64,000 nt of DNA from Brachycybe producta (lineage: Eukaryota; Arthropoda; Diplopoda; Playtdesmida; Andrognathidae), in NCBI GenBank assembly GCA_036925085.1, contig JAUPFP010000024.1, positions 2,204,001 to 2,268,000 of the forward strand. Direction: 5' to 3'. Positions 33,627-44,255 of this stretch are shown piece after piece. A program made the position numbers and the translations under genes. Each line of letters opens with the position of its first letter. Position 1 is the first letter of the stretch. A model generated the notes under the pieces. The model saw only the letters and a program-made list of their open reading frames with translations. It was not told where the DNA came from and made no database searches.

Positions 33627-34052
33627 TTACGCCCCGTTTTCACGATAATAGTTGTCACGATAGTTGCTGTCACGTGAGAGCAACTATCGCGAGAACTGTC
33701 ATCGTGAAAACCACATGATATAGTCACTACCGCACTGTCGCGATAGCACTATCACACTATCTCGTTTGATTAGATAGTTGATAGTACTGTCGCGATAGTA
33801 ATAGTTGTTGAGTGACCCGGCTTGTAGGGAAATATCCACTTGTAGGGAAATTTGGCTTCTGTAGGGAGAGAGGGCAGCACTGTTGTTGACTCAATGATAT
33901 CTATGAAGTAGACGTCACACTGTCATGTGATAGACAACTATCACGTTACTTCAAGACATGTAAGACAGTTGCTATCGTGAGAGTGAACTATCGCAACTTT
34001 CATGACAGCTACTCTCACAATAGAACTATCGCCGTGAAAACAAGGCTTTATT
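33627..34052. mobile_element. Foldback built of TCGCGATAGT words
   Basis: Left TTACGCCCCGTTTTCACGAT, right GTGAAAACAAGGCTTTATT. Between them, words of the type ACTATCGCGAGA, TGTCGCGATAGCACTATCAC and CACGATAGTTGCTGTCACG repeat in both orientations, so many overlapping hairpins are possible. About 25 bp near 33830-33865 (TTGTAGGGAAAT repeated) is a short direct repeat. The tip matches the GCC-TTG-TTTTCAC class. Confidence 0.7.
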
Positions 34053-35327
34053 AAAGCTAATTCAGGTATTTACTACAACATGTACAATCCAAATGTACAG
34101 TAGTACAATGTAGTTGGCAAAACAATCATATATTAAGAAGTAAATGAGAATACATAGTCCTAAAAATCCTTTCTCTTTCTTCTATAGATAAGATTACTAC
34201 CGTAAGTAATATGAAAGAAAACCCCTCCATAGAATAACATAACACTAAATATGCATATAAAGAAGAAGAAGCAAATGTATTTATGGCAGAATAACGTGTG
34301 CCTGAATCAAGAATCTGGAACTAATTACTAAGCAGTTACAGTGAAAAAGGGAGGTGAGAGGGTGGGGTTGAGGGGGGGGGGGGGGTCACCCATCACCTTT
34401 GATGAGGAGGAAGGGAGGGAGAGTGGAAAGAGTCAAAGGGTCAAGTCAAGCCAACTCGTAATCTTCAACCACCAAAAAGAGGTGAAATGAGCAATTACAA
34501 TGTTAGAAGGGGTTAAAAAGCACAACTAATAATTAACCCAGCTTTTCAAGACACGCATAAACAAGGGCACGAGTTAAGATCAAGGGTCATAACAACGTCA
34601 TTATATATGTAAGGATGATTATAATGATGATGATGGCCATTGGAGAGAGAGAGAGAGAGATCAGGAAAAAACATCAAAAAATGATCAAAGGTGAACCGAT
34701 TCATTGATATGAATAATCTTTTTTAAGTGCAGCAACAGCAGCAGCAGCATCAGTGGTGGCATCATAGCTCATTTGAATATATAATATGAAGGATTTAAAG
34801 AGCTAGTTGCCGATAATTAGTTTAAAAGAGCGACCGGACATTAAGAATCTAATCAAAAAGAATGTTAAGTTCTAATCTCCATAGTACTTATTTTCATATC
34901 TACTATTTTTTTGTTGATGAAATGCACAACAAGCAACTTGTTTTATTATCTTTTCTAAATTTGTGTGAATTTAAGCCACTCTCCCCTTCCCTCTCTTGTT
35001 TTTTTCAAAATTCCGACGCATATTTAATAAAAATGGATCTCTTATTCATTAAATTAATGAATAAAGATAAACATAGCTGATGATAAATTTTACAAAGAAG
35101 AAGACGACGACAGGGCGCCATATATTTTTGCCATCAAAGATGAATATTTTTCATACAGAACAAGCTATAGGAGCAAGGAGTTCTTCTAACCTTTTTACGA
35201 TTACAGACCTCCAGTGAATTGGCCGAATATGTCACCAATACCATCTTCGCACATGAACTGAAAGAGTGAGAATGGAACTGTTTGGTGCAATACATTCTCA
35301 GTGAAGTCTGGCAAGACAAAAATGTCT
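34053..35327. other. AT-rich stretch with short microsatellites, no gene seen
   Basis: Poly-G run near 34373-34386, AG run near 34643-34661, CAG run near 34731-34751. No element boundary or gene. Confidence 0.5.
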
Positions 35328-35452
35328 TCATGTAGTCTGCCGTCACATGCTCCGCCCTTTTCAACGTCGCACCACATAACAAACCAATTAGAAGTTGCCG
35401 GTCGTCATAAAAAGGGCGAAGCCAACTTGTGTTCGTGCCAATTTCTAAATGC
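35328..35452. mobile_element. Partial copy of the W palindromic MITE
   Basis: ATGTAGTCTGCCGTCACATG, CTCCGCCCTTTTCAACGTCG, CAATTAGAAGTTGCCGGTCG and AATTTCTAAATGCCTG match the second part of 50273-50480. The left part is missing. Confidence 0.65.
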
Positions 35453-35559
35453 CTGTAATTCAGAATTGGCGCCATTGAGGCGTTTTTACAGAATATAGAT
35501 ACTCATGGCAATGCAACTTCGAAACTTCATTACATTTTCCTCAAAGGGGTTCAGAGGTG

Positions 35560-35760
35560 TGCTCTATAAAACGGTTTTTCTGTTTGGAACCCTGTTCTGA
35601 GAGTTCAAGTTGAAAGTTCAAAAGCTAAGCTTTTTTTATTGAACTTCACTTCAAGGTTTCAGAGTGGTCAAGGGGCTTTTAATTGCTTATCAATGTGGGG
35701 ACCCTGTTCAGTGAGAGTTCAATTTGAAGTTCAAGAGCTAAGTTTGTGGTTCTTTAAATC
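35560..35760 (+). repeat. Family S-related sequence with an internal ~112-bp duplication
   Basis: ACCCTGTTCTGAGAGTTCAA, GTTGAAAGTTCAAAAGCTAA near 35589 recur as ACCCTGTTCAGTGAGAGTTC, AATTTGAAGTTCAAGAGCTA near 35701. Similar words end the foldback at 53421-54035. Confidence 0.55.
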
Positions 35761-36300
35761 TGGAAATTAAAACAGTAAAATAGTTAATAAAACAGTTTTT
35801 TTCTTCTGTGATTGGAAGTTCGTTACGAGGTTTCAAGTTTACCAAGTTTCCTCTTTGTGAATTTGGGATGATACAAATACATTTCAGTAAGAAATGAAAA
35901 AATAATAATAAACTGTTACACATTGAGATCTAATGGCATAGATTGATGGCCAGACATACATACATACTCAGTGTAAAAAAAAAGAGCTGGTCACCCTGAT
36001 CCCCTCCCCCCCTCCCTTATTACTTTTTTTTATCATCTATGTCTTGTGTTCATCATTCGAAGGCGATTAATCATACGGCACTTCACGCACTTAATGATGA
36101 GCGATGACAGCAAACAGTTTTTTTCTTTTCAGGGGAAAAAATAACTCCTTATGGACTCAAAAAACCAACCAAAAAATAACATAATAAAAAAGTGGCTAAG
36201 GTTTTTAAGGTACAGGTTTGTTACCATGAGCATGTATTTTTTTTTTTCAGTATTATTGTCATACTATATTGTAGGGAAAAGATTTCTATCAAAAGTGGGC
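35761..36300. other. AT-rich stretch, no gene seen
   Basis: Nothing recognised beyond poly-A and poly-T runs. Confidence 0.45.
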
Positions 36301-36311
36301 GCTTAATATGC

Positions 36312-36930
36312 GCCAAATTGAATAAACGCCAAACTGAAAAAGCACCAATTAGAACAAACGCCAAACTGAAAAAGCACCAATTAGAACAAACGCCAAACTG
36401 AAAAAAGCACCAATTAGAACAAACGCCAAACTGAAAAACACCAATTAGAACAAACGCCAAACTGAAAAAGCACCAATTAGAACAAACGCCAAACTGAAAA
36501 AAGCACCAATTAGAACAAACGCCAAACTGAAAAACACCAATTAGAACAAACGCCAAACTGAAAAAAGCACCAATTAGAACAAACGCCAAACTGAAAAAAG
36601 CACCAATTAGAACAAACGCCAAACTGAAAAAGCACCAATTAGAACAAACGTCAAACTGATAAAGCACCAATTAGAACAAACGCCAAACTGAAAAACACCA
36701 ATTAGAACAAACGCCAAACTGAAAAAAGCACCAATTAGAACAAACGCCAAACTGAAAAACACCAATTAGAACAAACGCCAAACTGAAAAAGCACCAATTA
36801 GAACAAACGCCAAACTGATAAAGCACCAATTAGAACAAACGCCAAACTGAAAAAGCACCAATTAGAACAAACGCCAAACTGATAAAGCACCAATTAGAAC
36901 AAACGCCAAACTGAAAAAAGCACCAAAAAA
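36312..36930 (+). repeat. 31-33 bp minisatellite, 18 full units
   Basis: Unit CACCAATTAGAACAAACGCC followed by AAACTGAAAAAG. Starts at 36343, 36375, 36408, 36439, 36471, 36504, 36535, 36568, 36601, 36633, 36665, 36696, 36729, 36760, 36792, 36824, 36856 and 36888, with partial units at each end. Length differences come only from the A-run and the following AG (GAAAAAGCACC, GAAAAAAGCACC, GAAAAACACC, GATAAAGCACC). The variants recur in runs, which suggests block duplication. There are no spacers, so this is not CRISPR-like. The 149-codon minus-strand frame across it is a by-product of its period. Confidence 0.95.
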
Positions 36931-36947
36931 AATGGCTGATATGCAGC

Positions 36948-37060
36948 TTGACGTTTGTTCAGTTTGGCGCTTATTCAGTTTAGCCTATTTCATTCTAGTT
37001 CTTGATCGGAGGCGACTGAATAAGCGAATTATTCAGTAGCCTCCGACCAAGAATTAAAAT
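36948..37060. repeat. Inverted minisatellite words followed by a perfect-type hairpin
   Basis: GACGTTTGTTCAGTTTGGCG and CTTATTCAGTTTAGCC are minisatellite words in opposite orientation. Then TTCTTGATCGGAGGCGACTG and AATAAGCG pair with AATTATTCAGTAGCCTCCGA and CCAAGAATT, giving a ~25-bp stem. The array may sit inside a larger foldback element. Confidence 0.65.
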
Positions 37061-38400
37061 GTAGCACATTTAAAAAAAATCGATTAAAACGACGATTTAA
37101 AAAATCCAATAGCATATTCTAAAATAAAACGTTAATCTTTTTATATTGCATATCATAATATCTTGTTGCAAAAAATGTTGTAAAAAAATAATAAAAACTA
37201 AGAATTACGTTAAAATTAACATTTTCTACTTTCGGTGACTCAATTGTCACTTTACAGCCACAGAAGAAGAAAAGCCTAAAAAACATAAAATATCTTGTAA
37301 AAAAACTCCCTAATTTTTTTTAATAATCTTTGCACAAAATTCAAAATAAGTTTAAATCTTGTATAAAAAAACATAAGAAATCCTCGACCATAACTGACCA
37401 GCCCCCTAAAAAGAATGTATTTTTGAGGAATGCTCAGTATGTTATTAGTGATTGCAGTCATACAGGGGCCACGTTCACAAATTACTGTTCAAATTTAATA
37501 AAAAAAAAATATTGACTCGTTAAAATTCCATAATAAATAATAAATAGATCCCATTAAGTTTTAAACTAAATCAAAATGAACTAAATTCATTGTATGCAAA
37601 CTAGTTTTAATAAAAGTTATATTTATTTTTTAATCTTCTACAAATTCTGATGATATTTTTTAGCTCTTTTTTTCTTCTTCTTCTTCTCTGAAACAGCTAA
37701 CTTTATATAAAGCTTTTCAAAATAAGTCACGTCTTATTATATAAGAAATAATTGTACAAAATACGCCGACAAACACAACAAGTAAAAGACAAAAAAAAAG
37801 AGACGAAATATTCTCTCTTAACTTGTCTTTCTTCTTCATGTTGAGCGTCATGACACAAAGTACAAATTAAATTCTTGTGGTTTTTCTTTTTCGTCGACTT
37901 GATAAATGGACGTGATAGCGTGAAACTGTAATATACACTGTAGACTAGGAGACACAGCAATAAGGCAATATCACACACAATACATATATATATATATATA
38001 CCTCTCGTACAAATAAAAATGGCATCATTTTCAAGCGAGAGTGCATTATATGTCCCCCCCCCCACCCCAATCCTAGTCTCCCCCAACTGGGTCGTTAGAA
38101 ATGGTCCAAAGATGAAAAAAGAAGAAATATGAGCATTAACTTGATTTACGTGCTTAAGCACAGACACATGAAAAAAATGAAAGCCATATATATATATTCT
38201 GACCAACTTTTATAACTTTGGTCTTTTCAGAAATATTTGCCCATATTTCTTTCCTTCATTGTCATTTGTGTGTGTGTGTGACGATATTAACAATATCCTA
38301 AGGTGTATATGATTTATGTACAAACAAATATCACTTGCAAACATATCACATTCATATCAATCACTTATATTAATGACGATTTTAACTGTCAATGGTGACA
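37061..38400. other. AT-rich stretch, no gene seen
   Basis: Contains a short AT run at 37981-38000. A minus-strand frame of 159 codons (37727-38206) has no recognisable domain and crosses the AT run and a poly-C run. Confidence 0.45.
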
Positions 38401-38404
38401 CAAA

Positions 38405-38997
38405 CAAAAATTGCATGTGACTTTGGAATATAAATTTGTAAATAGCATATGTCATTAATCTTATTATCTAATATGGATATATTTGATAATGACAAATGCT
38501 AACAAAAATCGCATGTGCGTCTCTGTAATACAGTCATAAAAAATCGCATATAACTGTCATATCTATTTTAAAATTGCATGTGATATTCTAATAAGGATAA
38601 CAAAAATCACAACAGGCTGTAATTGGGATTACAAAAATCACCTGTTACTCTGTATGTAATATTGTTTAAAAAATCACATGTAACACTGTCATATGGTTTC
38701 AAAAATCGTATGTCATTACGATATTAATTTAAAAACATGCACGTGCACAAATCACAAGTGAAATAACAAAAAAATCACATGTTACTCAGTGAAATTGTTT
38801 ACAAAATCGCATGTAACTGTAATATGGTTTTAAAAACTGCATACAACTATCTAATTTAAAAATTACATGTCACTTTGTAATAGGAATAAAAAAATCGCAT
38901 GCAACTGACATGAATTTGACACGTGACATTGTAAATAAAGATAAATGAAAACCATGTAATTTTGTAATATGAAAAAAAAATCGCATGCGATTTTTTC
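38405..38997 (+). repeat. Decayed 30-35 bp tandem repeat, about 17 units
   Basis: The word AAATCGCATGTAAC and variants (AATCACATGTAACACTG, AATTGCATGTGATATT, AATCGCATGCAACTG), usually followed by TGTAATATGG-like sequence, recurs roughly every 30-35 bp from 38410 to 38978. Units differ at many positions, so the array is old. It ends in the palindrome AAAAATCGCATGCGATTTTT near 38977-38996. Confidence 0.7.
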
Positions 38998-39531
38998 AAC
39001 TGTAATAAGTTGATGACTGACAAAAGTTGGCAATTATGTAAAATTTAAATAATTGCTGCCATATGTGATACAGATCAAATCGTTGGAGAAAAAAACCTAT
39101 ATATATAACTTTATAAGCAATTAGTAGATTATCATTAGTAATTAACAAGACTCACTGGAGTATGATTACGTCACAGTCAGTTGCTGTATATACATGTATA
39201 CCATTGTAATAGTAGAATAAGCTGTTGTTAAGTGTGTGTTTGGAAGGAAGATGTTCTATGATCAAAAGAAGAAGAGGAAGCAAACAATCCAGATCACATA
39301 ATAAATTGAAGGTCTACAAATATACCCTCCTCCCAACCCTCAAGACTAGAAAACCATTACTGTAATTGGTTGTGAAACAGAAAAGAAAAAAAAAAACGAT
39401 CGCACATTTAGTCCCCTCAAAGTGTAACAGAGGATAGACAATGAAATAACCCTGAAGACATTTTACAAGTAGAAAAACACTGATAATTTGAAGACCAAAA
39501 CGGAAATTTCTCATCTGAAATTTTAAGCATT
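38998..39531. other. AT-rich stretch, no gene seen
   Basis: No element or gene recognised before the hAT element. Confidence 0.45.
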
Positions 39532-39539
39532 CTATAAAG

Positions 39540-39910
39540 CAGGGGTGGCCAGCTGCAACTACCTGTGGAAGCCACATTTCAGGAAGGAATATTTGAAAGA
39601 GCCCTTTATTTATTTATCTTTAATAACAAAACAAACAATGAGAAACTGAAAAATCAGTTCAATTTTTTAAAATTTGCCTACAGCTCTTCCCCCCCCCCCC
39701 CGGTCAGCCTGAGCCCGGACAGTCTCTCGTGCAGTCTCTCAGCACACGTGATTCATCACGCCATTTCGTGGCTAAGAGTAGACATACAACCGCAAAGGTA
39801 AAAGTCAGCAGTGTATTAGTGCGTAGATTACTAGGCGTGTGGCTTAATAATACTTATTTGCATAAGCGCCGCACCCCTTGGCTGCAAGAGCCGCGCTATG
39901 GCCACCCCTG
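39540..39910 (+). mobile_element. hAT MITE with 8-bp target duplication CTATAAAG
   Basis: Starts CAGGGGTGGCCAGCTGCA and ends TGGCCACCCCTG, a 12-bp perfect inverted repeat. The flanks CTATAAAG (39532-39539) and CTATAAAG (39911-39918) are identical, the 8-bp duplication diagnostic of hAT. The CAGGGGTGGCCA tip is widespread in metazoan hAT elements. The body is more GC-rich than its surroundings and holds a poly-C run at 39691-39701. No transposase, 371 bp, so non-autonomous. The intact duplication suggests a fairly recent insertion. Confidence 0.92.
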
Positions 39911-39954
39911 CTATAAAGTGAACTGAATATTTTTTTTACAGAAGTAACATTTAG

Positions 39955-40310
39955 AGAAAAAAATCACTAGATACTAGAATAGTAGACAGTTATATTATAA
40001 TTTATTTTTCATGATTTTATCTTTAAAAATAAACTTTTTATGGCAGTTTGAAAATGACAAAATTTTATATATTTTTTTTACATCAAAAGCAATTTTAAAT
40101 TACAATAAATTTTCTTTTTTTCAAAAATAATCCACTATTTTAACTATCTTGTTCAGTTATAACTGATAACACTTTGGTCTAGTCTTCATTTCAGAAGCAA
40201 CACATTAAGAAGAACAAAATTGAAAATGTTGTTATAAACTAGAAGAGTAAATCCCTTAAGGGTATAAGCTTAAGTTTACAAAACACATTTACAGTTTGAA
40301 AAGGACTATT
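39955..40310. mobile_element. MITE-A, copy 13, rearranged
   Basis: Left-arm words occur twice (AGATACTAGAATAGTAGACA near 39969; TTATAAACTAGAAGAGTAAA near 40235), and TTTTCATGATTTTATCTTTA, AAAATAAACTTTTTATGG lie between. The right arm is not clear. Confidence 0.6.
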
Positions 40311-41640
40311 TTCGATTTTTTTTTTCGCAACCGGTTACTTAACAAACTTTTATGGAACCGCCATTTTTAAACTGTGTAAACTGCCATTTTGAAACTGGAG
40401 AAATACAGAGATTTTTTTAACATACGAGGCTTATATGAACTTGCGCACATGCGCAGAAGAAACTCTTGTCATATATTACTGACTAACTTTCTCTTCTGTA
40501 TAATCTCTCCATTCTGTGGTAGTATTACTAATATGTTCAAAAACGAACTTTGGTCAAAACCGAGGTTGCAAAAAAAAAAAAAAAAAAAAATGAACCTCCT
40601 TTGGTTGGTGCAATAATAAGACGCCCCCACATTCTGTCTATCTAAGTTGCCGCGGCAAGCAATTGAAAATTTGATGGATGGAGCCATCAAAGATGTTGGC
40701 AACAACCAGAATGAAGGAATATAAAAAACCATGAAAATAAGGCTCAAATGAGCTCTTATATGAACTGAAAATGACTGAAGAGAAAGAAGAAGTAATAGTT
40801 GGTCATCAAAAAAGTAACCCCCTAACGTTTTATTTTTGCTCCCGAGAATTGGCCACACGGTCAAAAGTTGCAAAAACAACAACAAACAAACAACCTACCA
40901 CCACTATCTCTCTCTCTCTCTTTCTTAAATAGACTAGAAAATTTATCTTCATTTTTCTTAGTTTACACACATCTTTCTTTTTTATATATATGGCAGAATG
41001 TAATTAACACAAGATGTTATAAAAAACACAATGCCTTATAGGTGGTCCTATATCTATAATGTTAAGAGTACTTAGTAGATAAAAACCTCAAAAGATGTAT
41101 CGATTGAATTATTATATAAAAAACCTTCTTACCATACAGTGAAGTTTTTTTTTCTAGTTTTGTTTCAACATTAAACAGCACTGCACATTGCCACAAATTT
41201 TTATATGGAAAAAAAAAAACGCATACATAAAAAAATGCCATATTAAATGTTAGTCCATTACTACAATGTATTTTGAAACTTTTTTTTCTTCTCTACTTGT
41301 GCTTTAAAGAAAATGTAATTTTATTTGTGGTTTTTTTTGTGTGTTCAAAGCACAGACTTAAAATAGGGCAAATAAAAAATTGTTTATTTAAAGGAAAAGG
41401 GTCTGGCAGATTTCTTATCGGCGCCATCTTGCGGCAATATACTAATATTTAAAAAAAAAAGTTTAACAAAAAAGATTCATTACAGAATATTACAGTTTAC
41501 TTGTTTACTACTAAGGCCCTTTTGCAAATTGGCATTTTGTAAATTGCCTTTTTAGCATTTTACAAAATGAATAAGCTTTCACATTGTGTTTTCTATCAAT
41601 TGCAAGTGAAAAAGATGAAAACAGCAGTAAACCATTTTGA
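40311..41640. other. AT-rich stretch, no gene seen
   Basis: A 20-base poly-A run at 40571-40590, a short CT run near 40909-40922 and a TTGCAAAT/ATTTACAAA-type cluster near 41520-41575 (GCAAATTGGCATTTTG, TTTACAAAATG). No gene. Confidence 0.45.
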
Positions 41641-41715
41641 ATTTGAAATAAAATATTTAATATTAGATAACATCATGAAAATAAAAATCTTCTAGTTTCT
41701 AAACAAACTTTAATT
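41641..41715 (-). mobile_element. MITE-A right-arm fragment
   Basis: TTAGATAACATCATGAAAAT and ATCTTCTAGTTTCTAAACAA match the right arm only. Confidence 0.55.
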
Positions 41716-41834
41716 TCTTTAGTTTTTTTTTTCCAAAAAAAAAGCAATATCTTGAACTTTAACTTGAAACCTCTGACCAGAGTTCCAACATAGAAAAATC
41801 TTATTTTACGAAGAATCTTCCTATGTTGAAACAA

Positions 41835-42095
41835 TCTGTTCCACCTCAAACCACAACAACGGTTGGAGATGGAGGCTAGTAATTCTTCAATGCAATGCAG
41901 TTAGAATCTGATGGTGATGGAGGAAGATGTTAATTTGGTCTCCGAAACTAAGCACTGGCATGCCAGGCCCTCATAAGAAACTCATAAATAGCCATTTGTT
42001 TAGTTAATTGAGATCTCGGTAACTCCAACCTTCGTAGTCTTTTGAGATGAGTACTTAAGTAAGAGGGTTCAAAAATTGATGTTCAAGTACCAGCT
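41835..42095. repeat. Family K repeat, copy 1
   Basis: CCTCAAACCACAACAACGGT, TGGAGATGGAGGCTAG and CATTTGTTTAGTTAATTGAG are shared, partly inverted, with 51150-51440. The middle contains TCCGAAACTAAGCACTGGCA, which loosely recalls a 5S rRNA internal region, but the match is too short to claim. Confidence 0.45.
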
Positions 42096-43315
<1,220 letters not shown>

Positions 43316-43385
43316 TAAGATATATACAATGTTGATATATAAACATTGTTCGTGTTCATGAAGCAACAACAATTTTCATCGGGGT

Positions 43386-43389
<4 letters not shown>

Positions 43390-43420
<31 letters not shown>
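43390..43420 (+). repeat. (CT)n microsatellite
   Basis: About 15 uninterrupted CT units, 80 bp after the AT tract. Confidence 0.9.
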
Positions 43421-43424
<4 letters not shown>

Positions 43425-43964
43425 CACAGTGAACATTAGAGCAAAGATGGAAGGGGAAGATGAGGGAGAAAGGGAAATTAAAGGAGAAAAGTAAGGGAAG
43501 AGGGTGAACGACGTAGACACACTCAACTCGGCACCGAAATGATAACATGTCGTCTCCGCCCAGTTAGCATATTGTAACCAAGCCCTTTCTCAATTAATGC
43601 TTGACACAAAACTCATTCATCATTTTGTTTCCTGTCTTATGTTATCCTTCTTCCATCCCCTTATTTTTGGCAATATTTTTCCCCCCTCATTTTTTTTCTG
43701 TTACTTTTCTATTTAGGGGTTGGGGGAGGGGGGAAGAGAATAATATCTTTCATAAAAAAACCTATCTCTCAAATGAAGATGGCTCAATCTTTGTTTGCTT
43801 AATGTTTTGTAATGATGAGTTGCAACAGTATTTTATTTTTTTTTCTCGTCACAACTTGTAAATATTTACACATATCAACAATGAATATGATTTACAATAA
43901 AGCCCCTTTATAATATATAACAAAGTTTTCTCAAGTGATTTTTCACAATTAACGTAGTTTTAAA
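43421..43964. other. Stretch with G- and GA-rich words, no gene seen
   Basis: A GGGAAAGGGAAATTAAAGG-like purine-rich section near 43450-43502 and a G run near 43718-43733. No gene. Confidence 0.45.
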
Positions 43965-43969
43965 TTGTA

Positions 43970-44255
43970 AACGTCCCCTCGAACTAGAAGAGTAGTTCAA
44001 TCACTAAAAGATAATTTCATGTTGATATCTTTCAAATTTAGTTTTTTTATGCCAGTTTGTAAATAATCCAAATTTAAACAAGATGTTATTTTTATAAAAA
44101 ATATCTAGTCTATATAAAAAAAGTACATTTTGAAAGATATCAACAAGAGAATATGCTTAAGTGATTGAGCTACCCTTCTAGTTTCTAAAACATTTTCTAG
44201 TTGCTCTTAAATTTCCTCTGCTGAAAGACAAAATAATCAGAATTCGATGCTCTTT
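43970..44255. mobile_element. MITE-A, copy 14
   Basis: Near-complete arms: CTCGAACTAGAAGAGTAGTT, TTTCATGTTGATATCTTTCA and the loop at the left; ACATTTTGAAAGATATCAAC, TTAAGTGATTGAGCTACCCT, TCTAGTTTCTAAAACATTTT and the tail CTGAAAGACAAAATAATCAG at the right. Confidence 0.85.

Noticed and set aside
36221..36670. 149-codon minus-strand frame with a Cys/Trp/Phe-rich repeat
   Set aside because: It is the translation of the 31-33 bp minisatellite; the repeated peptide follows the DNA period and stops when unit lengths shift.
36312..36930. CRISPR-like regular array
   Set aside because: Units are contiguous with no variable spacers and the DNA is metazoan in style; it is a minisatellite.
37727..38206. 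159-codon minus-strand frame, the longest in the window
   Set aside because: It includes an AT microsatellite (Ile-Tyr run) and a poly-C run, and no domain is recognisable.
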